A DNA stretch of 64,000 bases from NCBI GenBank assembly GCA_003991915.1, contig RQTK01000007.1, forward strand, positions 1,154,555-1,218,554, read 5' to 3'. This stretch comes from Elysia chlorotica (lineage: Eukaryota; Mollusca; Gastropoda; Plakobranchidae). The notes under the pieces were generated by a model, which saw nothing but the letters and a program-made list of their open reading frames with translations, made no database searches and was not told where the DNA came from. The stretch's first letter is position 1; each line of letters begins with the position of its first letter. Both the position numbers and the translations under genes were made by a program. Below, one piece after another: positions 32,601 to 43,778 of the stretch.

Positions 32601-35600
32601 AGATGAAGTAATTAGTGTATTTTTTTTTGTTTATTTGGTGGCCTAATTTTACTGCTTTCGTACCTTCCATTGCTTGCGCCAGATGTCCAAACCTGGCCAT
32701 AAAATCGGCAGATGACGATGAGCTGGACGAGGACGCTGACATTGAGAAAGAGGAGGTCAAGCCTGCCAGTGGCACAGAGAAAAAGCACAAAGTCGCCAAG
32801 AACAGCAAGGCCAAAGTGGCGTGGGTTGGTGAGCCCACCAAGAAAATCGGCAAAACATTTTACTATGGGGAAGTCCAAGTTGGTGACTTGAAGGTAAGGA
32901 AGTGCAAATAGATATATGAAAGTGTACAAAAAGCAGTTTTTTCCATTATAGGATACTCGCTAACCAGGAAAAGATTAAGTATTAGTGTATGGAAATAAAC
33001 TGTAGATATTTGCCAAATTTTTCGACATTCATACAGCATATCTACTTTCCCCATTCAATGACTTCTCATAAACTGTAAAGTAACAAAAAGATGATACAGA
33101 CAATCTCTTTGAATAAGGAAAGTAATGAGAAAAAGCATACAGACAAATATCGCTATATGACAACAATAAAGAGATTAGAAAGACTTGAGAGTTTTGGAAG
33201 GTCGCCACTCCTAACCGGGGACTTGGTCTCACATTTAGTAATATTAAAATATGATAAGCAGAAAGGAATTTTCACTGAGTTTACAGAATGCATGCTACGT
33301 CAACTTATCAGACTTTTGATTATCTTTTAAAACCCTGCCATGCCTTTTGGCATTTGAAAACAATTTTACATTGATGGTCGTCTGTCAACAGCTTCGACCC
33401 GGAGATTGCGTCTCCATCTCGCAGGAGGATCCCAAGCTGCCGTACTTCATCGCGAGGATCCACTACCTGTTTGAGACGGCGTCGGGAAACAAACAGGCTC
33501 ACATCCAGTGGTTCTACCGCGGGTCGGAGACGGTGCTGGGCGAGGCGTCCGATCCGCTCGAGTTGTTTTTCGTGGAAGAGTGCGACGACAGGGACCTTGT
33601 GACCGTGCACGACAAGGTCAAGGTGAGTGGTATCGAGTTTCAAACAGTTTATGGAACGGCCATGAATTTAATTCACCTGCGCATCCAACTTTTACCTAAA
33701 ATGACGTAACCTTTTCCTGTTCAAATCATTTATTGATCAATGTTACGCTAGTGCAGTAAACTCTTAGACTTAAAAATTGCTGGATAGTATTTTCTTCCTT
33801 TCAGTTCATTTCTAAGTTGAGGTTATAAGATTAAGAGTGTATTAGCCTCTTACTGAGACCAATTGCTTGATTTTTTTTCCTCTCCTGTCAGGCCATAAAT
33901 TATAAGTTGAGATTATGCTATTACATTACGCCCTAAGGCTTAGACTGACAATTGCTTGTTTCTGTTTCCTTCTCTTCATATAATTTATAAGTTGAGGTTT
34001 TACTAGTACATTTAAGCCCTTTGTAACCTTAGGTGATTTAAATTGATGTTATAAGTAGTGCATTAACCTCTTTCATAGTCTTGGACTAACACCTGCATAT
34101 TCTATTTTTCCGCTCAGGTCCTTCACAAAGGCCCCCCTGATGACTGGAGCATGCGTGGCGGTCTGGAGGAAGAAGGGTCGCTGCTGTCCGCAGAGGACGA
34201 TGACGGCAAGACATTTTTCTTCCAGAAAAGATATGACCCTGACCTTGCTCGCTTTGAGGATCCCCCCGCTGTAGCGCTGGAAGGCTTTGCAGAGACGGAG
34301 GTGGAAGCTGAGCCAGGTGCGGTGAACCACTGCATCATCTGCCAGATCGCTGCGGACCGGGAGAGAACGAACGCTGTTTGCCTCGGGGAAGAGCAGGATG
34401 TACGTTCAGAATAAAAAGAAAAAAATTGATGAATGGAGCCATAGACTAAATTAATTAACAATTATTTTTTATAGATTACGTCTTCTTATTTGGATGTATG
34501 TCTTTTTTATTTACATGACATACAGCAAACAAACATGATACATTTTTTTTTTAATTATCCCCAACAATAGGTCTATTGGTAGAACGCTCTTTATTTTGGG
34601 AGGTGTCCGGGCCAAACTCTATCAATATAATTTGACTGGTTGAGACATTGGTCTTGGTGTGGCAGCAGGCAAAATTGTCAGACAGCACATCTTTGTACCT
34701 GTCTGAAATATAAACTAGTTGCTGACGTTGAACAATTAGAAACCAACCAACCAATGCCAAAAAGACGCCAGACTTGAACGGAAAAAGAGAAAAACTCTTC
34801 TCCTACTTCAGCATTTACTGGATTCCTGCAGTCAAATACCAAAATGGGGAGTCATAGTTATTGGGATTTGTTTTGATAAATCATTAGGGCTTCACAGACA
34901 TTGGGCAGGACAGCAGAGATTTGACAAGTCTGGTATTTGGAGGACTTTGTGTTGTCATGACCTCTTTTTTGTTTACTGTCCTACAGAGCCCGGAGAAGCC
35001 AGCTAGCGGCATGGTGTATTACCAGAGCGCACGCAAGGAGGGCACGGAGTACAGAGTTGGTGATTGCTGCTATGTGAACCCAGACGTAATAGATTTCCAA
35101 ATCAAGCACCCAAAGATTTCCAACACCAAACCTACCAAAGCCAGTAAGGTGAGTGGTCAGGTTCTAAGTAGGAAGCAGGGAAATAGAATGCAAAGTCTAC
35201 TACAGACGTTATGTAAACATTATTGTGAAAGTTTACTTAGATATTGTTGATTCATCAAACAATGTAATCAAGACATCAGTTTGCTTGGTTTTTGTTACAA
35301 GGTAGAGGTGAGGTAAGCAGTCACATCTAGACCAGCAAAAAATAATATGATCAATAGCACTGTTACCAGCAAAAGGTTAAACCGATTGTAGGGAGCGTAG
35401 TGGGTTAGTGGTATAAACCATATTCTTTTGAGTGGCAGGGTGATTTGGTGCTGCTGCATCTTCAAGTTGAGGGTTTTAATCCCACAAAGCACAATAATTG
35501 TTCGGCTATTTTCACTAAAAGCCTTCTTCTAACCAATGTGGAAATATACCTTAAAAACTCCAGATATACTTATAAAGCCCATGGTAGCAGTTTAGAGCAT

Positions 35601-38600
35601 AAAGTAATTCATCAGCTGTAAACTCACCAAATCCTTATAAAAAAAAGTAGCAGTCTACCTTTTTATTCCTTTTCAAATACATTTTTTATGAGGTCAGCAG
35701 CAGGGAAATCATTGTGAAAACTCAATTTATTCCTCCAGCTGGATGAAGACGTGTACCCTGAGGCGTACAGGAAGGGCGAGTATGTGAAAGGCTCCAACGA
35801 CAAGTGTCCCGAGCCGTTCAGGGTCGTCCGCATTGTGCAGATCTTCACAAAGAAAACTGTGGCCAAACAAGATGGCGTCGACGTGACAGACATCAAGCTC
35901 AGATTGAGCAAGTTTTACAGGTAAAATTCTTGGTTGTTCTTCTTGTGTCCTGGGCTGATAGTGAGTTATCTGTCCTCCCCAAATGAAAAGACCTGTAGAC
36001 TTTAGAAGATTGTGGCTGATTGCATGTCTATGTTTGGATTCTTGAATAGTATGGCACCATTAAAATAATACATTGTTTACTCTTGACACTTTTCTTATTT
36101 CATTTATGCACGTGATGAAGCTGGGGAATCGGAGAATGGAAGAAAAAAAGATGTATCTGCATTTAATTAGCTTACATAATGATATTATTTGGGGCAGTCT
36201 AGATTTATAAACCTCAGCATTTCCCTTTAATATCGGCAGATTGTTAGCTATGCCATATTTGCCCTTTACTCGAGATGTCATAGTATGGGGATCTTCATCG
36301 CAATAGGAGTTTGTTTTTTGGTCTCTTAGTTTCTTATGTTATTAATAATAGGCTATCTGAGGGACAGTTCTCAAGACTAAATGCACAACTGTACCTGCTG
36401 CTGTGTAGAGACAGAGGTAGGTATACCTAGACTTCCTTGTAATCCTGTCACATTATAATACTGAGCTCTAGCCAACTATTACATTGCATTAGGAGAGGAG
36501 ATGTGCATCATTATCATGTTGGTTTGTCCATTGTATATGGCGTAGCCTCCCCCACAATCCGTCTAAAAAGCTCCTTGTCTTATGCTATGCACATGTTGTA
36601 TAAAAAAAGGCGACTCCAAGAGCACAGGTTCTCATCTTATCATTACTTATCAACGACATATCACAATTAAGTCTTCCAGTCCAGAAAGTTTCAACTAAGC
36701 AATTTCAATCACAATAACATTTTTGTCTTGTGGGTGTTTTGTAAGAACATGCTTGCATGCTTGTGTTTGGAGGGGATGCTAACACTGTTAAACTTCTCAT
36801 ATCTGTGTCAGGACCGAGAACACGCACAAAGGCAACCAGGCCCTCTACTATACAGATCTCAACAAACTCTACTGGAGTGAAGAGCAGGTAGGCGCCATTT
36901 CTATTCGTCGAGTGTTAGGGTGAGGGGTTGGATCCAGATTTAATCAAATAGGTGATGTGACGGACAACACTTTTTTGTAAAAAACCCAAAACTCATTTTA
37001 TCTGCCTACAAAATTCTTTTGAAATTTCTAGACTAATTAAAAATAAAGAAACCGAAAAAATAATAATTTTAAAGTAAAAATATTTATGATAATTTATAAA
37101 ACTCTTTGTTTACAAATATCATTGCAGATGTAAGCTGATGTAATAATCACTATGAAAACCATCTTTTTTAAAAAAGTTGCCATATACATATTTTCCATTT
37201 CAATTAATATTCCTTTATGATGTAGGTGACACTTAACTTCTCCGAGCTTCGCGGCAAGTGCACGGTGGTGTACCAGGACAACCTCCATCAGAGCATCAAC
37301 TCGTACTTCCTGGGCGGGGCGGACAGATTCTATTTCTCTGAAGCCTACAACGCGGAATCTCGCGAGTTTGAGGAGCCCCCGTCCCACGCTTGTTTGATGG
37401 GTGGAAAGGGAAAGGTGGGTTTCTAAATTATCTGATTTTAACAGGGAATCAACAAATGTCAGTTTTGGCCCTCACAATGGCATTCAAAGTGTGCATTCTT
37501 GATTGTGGAGAAAATCTGCAGTTTAAAAAACAAGCTTGTAACTTTTTTATCATGCGTAATGTGTATTAGTCTGGAGATTTTTCTTCCCACTCCTAATTTT
37601 CCCTACGTGGATAGTGACATCTGCAATTTTTTTTCTTAAGGCCCTAGACCAGTCTCACCATTGATTGCATAAACTACTGGCAGTTTTGATTTGAGTTACT
37701 CATAAAAGAATAAAAATTTATTTGGGAACTAAACAGTGGTATAGGAAATGGTGAGCTTGAGTCATATAAAAAATATTGTATTGTCTTCGATGATTAAGAA
37801 AGGTGAGCTGAAGTAATGGACAAAGAACCAAATACCATGGAAGATTTTTTTATTAATTAATTTTCAGAGCAAAGGTAAGGGCAAGGGAAAAGGCAAGTCG
37901 AGCGTGAAAGACACGACAGCAAATGTTTCCCCGCTGGAGGAGAAGGTCGAGGTTCATCGCCTGCGGACTCTGGATGTGTTTGCCGGCTGTGGAGGTTAGT
38001 CAAACATTTTCACCAGATTTTTGTGACAGTAAGGGGTAACCTTTTCACGTGCCATGGTTTAATTTTAAGGCCTTTTCATTGGATGCACACTATTGAAGAT
38101 CAATGAGCCAACAGTTTCTATACATCTATGCCTAAAGATTTAGCACATGACCTGGCTACAGTCCATAAAGTTAGAGTGAACTTATGAATATGGTTTAAAA
38201 TTTGGATAGCTTTGATGTCAAAAATGTTCGTAATGTAACTAATGGTAGTCAATTAAGTTGATGGTTCATGTTAATTTTTCCTTTTTCACGTTTTGATAAT
38301 CCCTCATGCCAAACTCTGTGTCCCACCCCAGGCCTGTCTGAAGGCTTCCACCAGGCAGGCATGGCGGAGTCGCGGTGGGCCATCGAGAAAGAGGAGCCGG
38401 CGGCCCAGGCGTTCAGGCTAAACAACCCGGGCTGCACCGTGTTCACCGACGACTGTAACCTGCTGCTGCAGCGCGCCATGGAGGGCGAGGAGACCAACGC
38501 TATCGGCCAGAAGCTGCCCAAGAAAGGTGAATTATAGCTCGTATAAAATAAATAAGTTTTTACTAATGCCGCACATAGAAAGGAATTAAATTGCTGAGGG

Positions 38601-41600
38601 AGAGGAGACCAACGCTATCAGACAGATACTGGTCAAGAAAGGTGAACTTAATGTTATTAAGAAATGTAAACAATTATGATGAAATGAACAACAATGCAGT
38701 TACAAGTACAAAACAAGAAATGCCAAATATTGCAAAGGCATTACATAAAAAAAAAGACAATTAAGGAAGAGTTCAAATTATCAGAAGTCCAGTTAAGTGG
38801 AGTGCACTGTACAGAGTTTAAACGCTTGGGTGCTTGTGATTAGCATTCATATGGTATTGGAAGGAGAGAGAGAATAACTTGAAAAAAAAATACTATTTGA
38901 TTCTGTGCCTTCTTCCCCTATTTGTGTGAGAGCAGACAAAAGTGTCGGAAGTTAGTCTTATGACCCTTTTACAATTAAGCCTAGCTGGGGATGGTGTACA
39001 TTAAAAATCAACCAACCAACACAAAGCAGGCTCGTTACCATTATCTTTCCATCCTTGCAGGCGATGTGGAGCTGCTGTGTGGGGGCCCCCCGTGCCAGGG
39101 CTTCAGTGGGATGAACCGGTTCAACTCTGGCGATTACTCGCGCTTCAAGAACTCGCTGATCGCCTCCTACCTGAGCTACTGCGACTTCTACCGGCCGCGC
39201 TTCTTCCTGTTGGAGAATGTGCGCAACTTCGTCTCCTTCAAGCGCAGCATGGTGCTGAAGCTGACGCTGCGCAGTCTGCTGCGTATGGGCTACCAGTGCA
39301 CGTTCGGAGTCCTGCAGGTAATTTTCACCCACACCGCTGTTCTAAAAATATCTGCTTTTGATGTCATGGCGCACAGTACAAAACTTTGTTGTAGAAGCAT
39401 TTGCAAACTCATTTATTTTCCTTTTTTGTCAAAGTAGTGAGGCTATTTCTCTTTCTTTTCATTTCTTTACAATTACATTAGCTGGATAACATTGTACAAT
39501 CGTTTCATTACTTTAAACTTGTATGTATCCGGAATTGTATGTATTCCAGCATTATTAGCTAACAAGGACTTGAACCTTATATCTCTAGGCAGGAAGTTAC
39601 GGTGTGGCCCAGACGAGGCGACGAGCCATTATATTAGCGGCAGCACCAGGAGAGAAACTTCCTTACTACCCAGAACCGATGCACGCGTTCGCTCCCCGCG
39701 CCATGCAGCTTTCTGTCGTCGTGGATGAGAGAAAGGTATAACAATAGAAGAAAACAAGTGTTTTAACAGGTGACGAATAATAGGATAAAGTTGAAAATAC
39801 AAAATTTTTTTTTTTAAGTTTTAGAACTTGGCCTGAGCTCAGGATTATCCTTACTTTAAAAAAGTGCATAATAAGAAATTGTTCAGGTTACATAACCCAT
39901 TATTGGAAATGTTCATTTTGTAATTTAATTGGCAAGTAAATGATAGTTCGTTAACTTCATAATACATTGATATAGATGCTTTACGGTATAATGCAGCGAT
40001 ACATAATTTGTATATTATTTTTTTCTTCGACTTTTGATATCTTATGTAAGAATGGATGTGTTTCAAAGGGCACCAATTATGCAGGCACATGATTTGCAGA
40101 CTGGGGAAAGTTCAGGATATTTTTCACAGCCAGCAGACAACTGTTTTAGAATTTAAGTGAGACAAATGCTTCGTAAAGATAAATGATCTTGTGTCATTTT
40201 GATTAATACAAAAAAAGAAATTCAACCAAAAATTGTAATTTGCTTTTTTTCTGTTCTCAGTACTTCAGCAATATCAAAAACATGGAGTCCACGCCATACA
40301 GAACTGTGACAGTGCGTGACATCATGTCTGATCTGCCGGAGATTAAGAATGGGGCAAAAGCTTCTGAGATTTCGTACAAAGGTCAGTACCTTTTGTACAG
40401 CATTGCAATGTTTTAGCTTGTAAAGTTTTGAGTGGTAAATAAACTTAAATTTTCAAGACACTGTTTTAGGTTGCTTAATGAAATATATTTTTTTAATGAA
40501 ATATATTCTATGACTGACTTTTAGGCACACAAAAAAATTGAAAATTGCTGAAAGTTTACTATTGGGTTTGCCAAACTTAAATGTGAATGTTAATATTTTT
40601 ATGTTATTAAACCATTATTTAAAATTTTTTGCAATGTAATTGATTTGAGGAAAAATTTTACCTGTTGCTCACATAAAAATTACACTAAAAAGGAAAACAT
40701 TTTTTCCAAAACCATCAAAATAAAAAACAAAATGAATCTAAAGCCAATATTTAATGTGGGAAGATTTTCATGGGCATATTCACAACTTAACAACTTGCTA
40801 ATTCTCCCGGTTTCAGGAGACGCTCAGACCCATTTCCAGCGCCTGATCCGCTGTGAGCAGACGCAGTCGTTGCTGCGGGAGCACATCTGTAAGGAGATGA
40901 ATCCCCTGGTGGCGGCTCGCATGATGCACATCCCGCTGGTGCCCGGCTCGGACTGGAGGGACCTGCCCAACCTCGAGCTGCGGCTCAGCGACGGCACCAA
41001 GACCAAGAAGCTGTGAGTCATGTGACCTGTATCGAGTGTGACAGTCCTCTGTTAGTTCATTTCTCCGTTGCTCAATGGTTGATTATACCACGACCAAGAA
41101 GCTGTCAGTCATGTGACCTGTCTCAAGTGTCTTAAGTCCTCCGTTAGTTCTTTTCTCCGTTGCTCAATGGTTGATTATACCACGACCAAGAAGCTGTCAG
41201 TCATGTGACTGTCTCGAGTGTCTACGTCCTCCGTTAGTTCATTTCTCTGTTGCTCAATGGTTGAATATACCAAGACCAAGAAGCTGTGAGTCATGTGTCT
41301 AAGTCCTCCGTTAGTTCATTTCTATGTTGTTTAATGGTTGATTACACCAAGACCAAGAAGCTGTGTCATGTCAAAGTCCTCCGTTAGTTCATTTCTCTGT
41401 TGTTTAATGACTACACGAACTGTAAAGCCGGCTGTGATTTTGTCATGTTTGTACGTAATTGATTCATTATCTGACCTGAATTAAAATTCATTTCATACTG
41501 GGATGAAAAAATATGACTGGTTGTTAATCTTTTGCTTTGAATCAGAGACAGAATTCTAATTTGCTGATGTTCATAAGCATTGAATAATACCTCTTCTTCT

Positions 41601-43778
41601 CTTTCATGCATCATTTACTTCAGCCTGACTTAATGTTTGATTTTTTTAGAAATGAGGGCCTACTCCAAAGTTTCAAAATATATACAGTCGACTACTCATT
41701 AGTTGATGTCACTGGAGGGCTAAAATTAGGACCAATTCATCCGAAGTTTAACACATCCATGGGAAAAAAAAAAGAGAAAGAAGACCTGGGGTCAAGGATG
41801 AAGGTCTATACAATTAGAAAATCAATCTGTCCGAGCTCAATACAAGTGGAGCGCATTATATATTTTAATTAAATATTCCGTTAACCTGTTTCCTCAAACC
41901 TCCCTCAGCATCTACTCCCACCACGACAAGCGTAACGGGCGCGGCTCAAACGGACAGCGGAGGGGAGTGTGTAGCTGTGCGATGGGCAAGCCTTGCGACC
42001 CGATGGACCGGCAGTTCAACACGCTGGTGCCGTGGTGTCTCCCCCACACCGGCAACCGACACAACCACTGGGCGGGGCTCTACGGCCGACTCGACTGGGA
42101 CGGCTTCTTCAGCACCACGGTGACCAACCCTGAGCCCATGGGCAAGCAGGTGGGTGCTTTACCGAGGTCAAGTAGCGGACATTGTTTTGTTTTGTGTGTG
42201 TTTTGTTAGCGCATAGCATTAGCAACTCATCCTTATGGTAACAACTATAACGAGATCAAGTAGCGGACATTGTTATTTTGTTTGTTTTGTTAGCGCGTAA
42301 CATTCGCAACTCATCTATATGGTAACAACCGTATGTGTTGCCATTCAAAGCCAGAGCTAGGATTCCACGAATTCTGTTTCAGCTGGTCACATTATACTGA
42401 TGGTGAACCAAGATGGGGTAGGAATCTAAAAAAGATGTTCAAGGATCAAGAGGTGGAACCTCTCTTCTCTAAAAGCTTTTAGTGCTGCAACACGACTGTG
42501 TGTGCGCATGTGCATGCTTTTTCCTTTTTTAACATTATTATGGAAAGCACACAGGGAGACCCTCCATGCTGGTGATATGAGCTATGTACATGCCATGTAT
42601 TATCATATTTATTTTTAACTGGGGAGCTTTTGAGTAGAAGCCTTGTGTTTGCAGAGATGTTTGAGTGATAACAATCTATGCAACTAGTTTTTTTACAAAT
42701 TAAGGCTCTGATCTACAAATTGATAGAAAATTCATGAGATGCCGTCAATGATTCATGTTGAAGCTTAGTTTTGATACTAAACTATTAGGCCCCATCTCTC
42801 GGAAATTCTTAGATCAAAACTAGCTTTGCGGTATATATTTAATCACACATTATAATTATAATAATTGTTAAAGTTTCTCAGAGCTCACTTTAATAATATA
42901 TATAATGGAAGTATCGCTAGTTCTCATGGTCGAGTACACATGATAATTATAATCGTTAAAATTCCCATATCCATTGTGTAAATCCATATATTGTTGTTCC
43001 TCAGGGCCGGGTCCTGCATCCCGAGCAGCACCGCGTGGTCAGTGTGAGGGAGTGTGCCAGGTCGCAGGGCTTCCCCGACAGTTACCGCTTCTTTGGAACC
43101 ATCCTGGACAAGCACAGACAGGTAAAAACACAGTCCACGTCACTTTTACTGCCTGCACTGAAAAATAGTGCAGATGTTTGCAGAGGGTTACAAAAGTTTC
43201 GTTAATATGACATAACTATTGTCTGTCTCTAATTTTTAAAACAAAAATTATTCATTTGATTTGATTTAATATGAAGTTTATATGCCATCATGAAATGGAG
43301 CTTAAGGTGTAGGCTGTTGCAATCTTTGGGGCTGTATTCATGAGAGGGTATAGGCTTAAAACTAAAAGTTTGACGTAACCACCGCCTGAAACTAAATTTA
43401 GTCTACAACCTATTCCTGGCACCTAAAGTTTGATGTAAATTTACACTTGCTCTGAGTCAGGACTAAGGTATCAAATTTGATCGTAAATCTAACTTCCCTA
43501 GTCTCTGTAAAAATATATGGTACTATCTCTCTGTCTGTTTCTCTTCCCACCTTCTCTCCGTCTCTCCCTCCCTCCCACAAACATGATCTGATTCTCGCTA
43601 TATTGACCCTTGCCTGCATCCACAGATTGGCAACGCTGTGCCACCACCCATGGGGCGGGCGATTGGTCTGGAGATCAGGAAATCTCTGGTCTGGAAAGAC
43701 CAGGAGGAGAAATCAAAGTCTTCTATTGCGGTCACGTCAGACAGCAAGACTTGCGAAGCCGACATGACAGAACGATGA
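24829..43778 (+). CDS. DNMT1: DNA (cytosine-5) methyltransferase 1, 31 exon positions
   Basis: Maintenance methyltransferase that copies CpG methylation onto new strands at replication forks. Exons: 24829-24923, 25541-25589, 25844-25951, 26234-26671, 27192-27351, 27757-27835, 28121-28300, 28681-28798, 29411-29520, 29804-29922, 30163-30255, 30667-30818, 31178-31264, 31538-31641, 31932-32103, [CXXC exon absent], 32312-32522 or 32683-32893, 33392-33622, 34118-34399, 34987-35148, 35739-35920, 36812-36887, 37226-37414, 37868-37994, 38332-38526, 39061-39317, 39589-39735, 40261-40381, 40817-41012, 41909-42149, 43005-43121, 43626-43778. All are GT-AG. Phases agree everywhere except between 32103 (phase 0) and 32312/32683 (needs two preceding bases). 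About 1,650 residues, near the human 1,616. Alignment to human DNMT1 is collinear throughout. Confidence 0.96.
27192..28300 (+). CDS. DNMT1: DNMT1 exons 5-7: AT-hook-like basic patch, PIP box, acidic linker
   Basis: Exon 5 encodes [15 protein letters not shown]: a basic nuclear-localisation-type patch with the GRP core of an AT-hook. Exon 6 encodes [21 protein letters not shown] matches the spacing of the human DNMT1 PCNA-binding box QTTITSHF (Q, I at 4, F at 8). Exon 7 is Glu/Asp/Lys-rich and disordered. The PIP box points to recruitment to replication forks by PCNA (family knowledge). Confidence 0.88.
28681..31641 (+). CDS. DNMT1: DNMT1 exons 8-14: RFTS domain
   Basis: Replication-foci targeting sequence, which reads ubiquitinated histone H3 and autoinhibits the enzyme. 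Exon 8 has the zinc CxxC ([15 protein letters not shown]). Exon 10 has [13 protein letters not shown] and [16 protein letters not shown]. Exons 11-12 read [20 protein letters not shown] and [17 protein letters not shown]. Exon 13 gives TVPPQGL and [11 protein letters not shown]; exon 14 gives [14 protein letters not shown]. All align with human RFTS in order without gaps at exon borders. Confidence 0.95.
31932..32103 (+). CDS. DNMT1: DNMT1 exon 15: linker and first half-turn of the CXXC zinc finger
   Basis: The exon covers the linker after RFTS ([19 protein letters not shown], human KLVYQIFDTFFAEQIEKDD) and ends KRQRCGYCE|, matching human RRRCGVCE. Only the first two cysteines of the eight-cysteine CXXC finger are present. 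The next human segment (VCQQPECGKCKACKDM to CQERR) should follow in its own exon, but none of 32104-32311 can encode it. Confidence 0.92.
32312..32522 (+). CDS. DNMT1: DNMT1 exon 16, copy A (tandem duplicate)
   Basis: Encodes the end of the CXXC region and the start of BAH1: [20 protein letters not shown] through [18 protein letters not shown] to VGDLK, donor GTACGG. It needs two bases from the exon before it and ends in phase 0. Read directly from exon 15 it would meet a stop after [10 protein letters not shown]. The 211-bp exon and its flanks are repeated at 32683-32893. Because 211 is not a multiple of 3, the two copies cannot both be included in frame: they would have to be mutually exclusive. 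Confidence 0.75.
32683..32893 (+). CDS. DNMT1: DNMT1 exon 16, copy B (tandem duplicate)
   Basis: Second copy of the 211-bp exon. It differs from copy A at seven bases by my count, all transitions, changing Val to Ile (DADI) and Ala to Thr (SGTEKK). Its donor GTAAGG is closer to consensus than copy A's GTACGG. The repeat includes about 40 bp of intron before the acceptor (GCTTGCGCCAG in both) and about 90 bp after the donor. Similarity near 97% suggests a recent duplication or two haplotypes placed side by side by the assembler. Confidence 0.75.
33392..34399 (+). CDS. DNMT1: DNMT1 exons 17-18: BAH1 domain
   Basis: Exon 17 (33392-33622) reads [39 protein letters not shown] and [11 protein letters not shown], matching human BAH1 ([40 protein letters not shown]). 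Exon 18 (34118-34399) continues [20 protein letters not shown] and [14 protein letters not shown], the segment between the two BAH domains with a conserved CxxC. Intron 17 holds degenerate repeats of its own 3' end (33780-34117). Confidence 0.94.
33780..34117 (+). repeat. degenerate repeats of a 3' splice-site region in DNMT1 intron 17
   Basis: Three upstream units of roughly 85-115 bp share ATAAGTTGAGGTTAT and a pyrimidine tract, two of them ending in CAG (TTCCTTTCAG near 33805, CTCCTGTCAG near 33892). They resemble the true acceptor at 34117 (TTTTTCCGCTCAG). They look like older, diverged copies of the intron end. Confidence 0.55.
34556..34756 (+). mobile_element. SINE in DNMT1 intron 18
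   Basis: Head AATAGGTCTATTGGTAGAAC, body GACTGGTTGAGACATTGGTC, tail GCTGACGTTGAACAATTAGA with a CCAACCAACCAA end. Confidence 0.7.
34987..37414 (+). CDS. DNMT1: DNMT1 exons 19-22: BAH2 domain
   Basis: Exons 34987-35148, 35739-35920, 36812-36887 and 37226-37414. They read [85 protein letters not shown] and [18 protein letters not shown]. Human BAH2 has [37 protein letters not shown] and RFYFLEAYNAKSKSFEDPP. No breaks. Confidence 0.95.
35385..35560 (+). mobile_element. possible tRNA-derived SINE remnant
   Basis: GTAGTGGGTTAGTGGTATAA with GAGGGTTTTAATCCCAC resembles a tRNA head; the body does not match the main family, so it may be a different SINE. Confidence 0.4.
37868..43778 (+). CDS. DNMT1: DNMT1 exons 23-31: GK linker and catalytic methyltransferase domain
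   Basis: Exon 23 has the GK linker ([10 protein letters not shown]) and opens motif I, DVFAGCGG, completed as LSEGFHQAG in exon 24. Exon 25 has motif [16 protein letters not shown], with the catalytic Cys codon at 39093-39095, and motif [15 protein letters not shown]. Exon 26 has motif [20 protein letters not shown]. Exons 27-29 form the target recognition region, including [13 protein letters not shown] and [20 protein letters not shown]. Exon 30 has motif IX ([16 protein letters not shown]) and exon 31 motif X ([16 protein letters not shown]). The stop is TGA at 43776-43778. All catalytic motifs are intact, so the enzyme core looks active. Confidence 0.96.
38594..38650 (+). repeat. copy of the DNMT1 exon 24 donor border in its intron
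   Basis: GAGGAGACCAACGCTATC and AAGAAAGGTGAA of the exon 24 end (38480-38532) recur about 115 bp downstream. The copy still translates in frame ([15 protein letters not shown]) and keeps the GTGAAC donor. Confidence 0.8.
38935..39020 (+). mobile_element. SINE tail fragment
   Basis: CGGAAGTTAGTCTTATGACC and ATCAACCAACCAACAC resemble the SINE tail; it lies just before the DNMT1 exon 25 acceptor. Confidence 0.4.
41001..41420 (+). repeat. five-unit tandem repeat carrying the DNMT1 exon 28 donor border
   Basis: Units begin near 41001 (real exon end), 41092, 41184, 41274 and 41351, period 77-92 bp. Each starts GACCAAGAAGCTGT. The unit at 41274 keeps a perfect GTGAGT, two have GTCAGT, the last is damaged. 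The rest of each unit is intron (TCCGTTAGTTCATTTCT, TTGCTCAATGGTTGA). Confidence 0.9.
42152..42335 (+). repeat. two-unit repeat at the 5' end of DNMT1 intron 29
   Basis: GATCAAGTAGCGGACATTGT and TGTTAGCGC and CAACTCAT and ATGGTAACAAC occur twice about 92 bp apart, starting within about 15 nt of the exon 29 donor but not including exon sequence. Confidence 0.8.

Larger units (their letters stand above)
32270..32990 (+). repeat. direct duplication (about 365 bp) including DNMT1 exon 16
   Basis: Copy A about 32270-32625, copy B about 32637-32990. The shared part runs from TGGCCTAATTTTACTGC before the exon to GAAAAGAT...TTAGTGTAT after it. Exon parts differ at about 3%; the intron parts differ more and include short indels. 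Confidence 0.9.
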
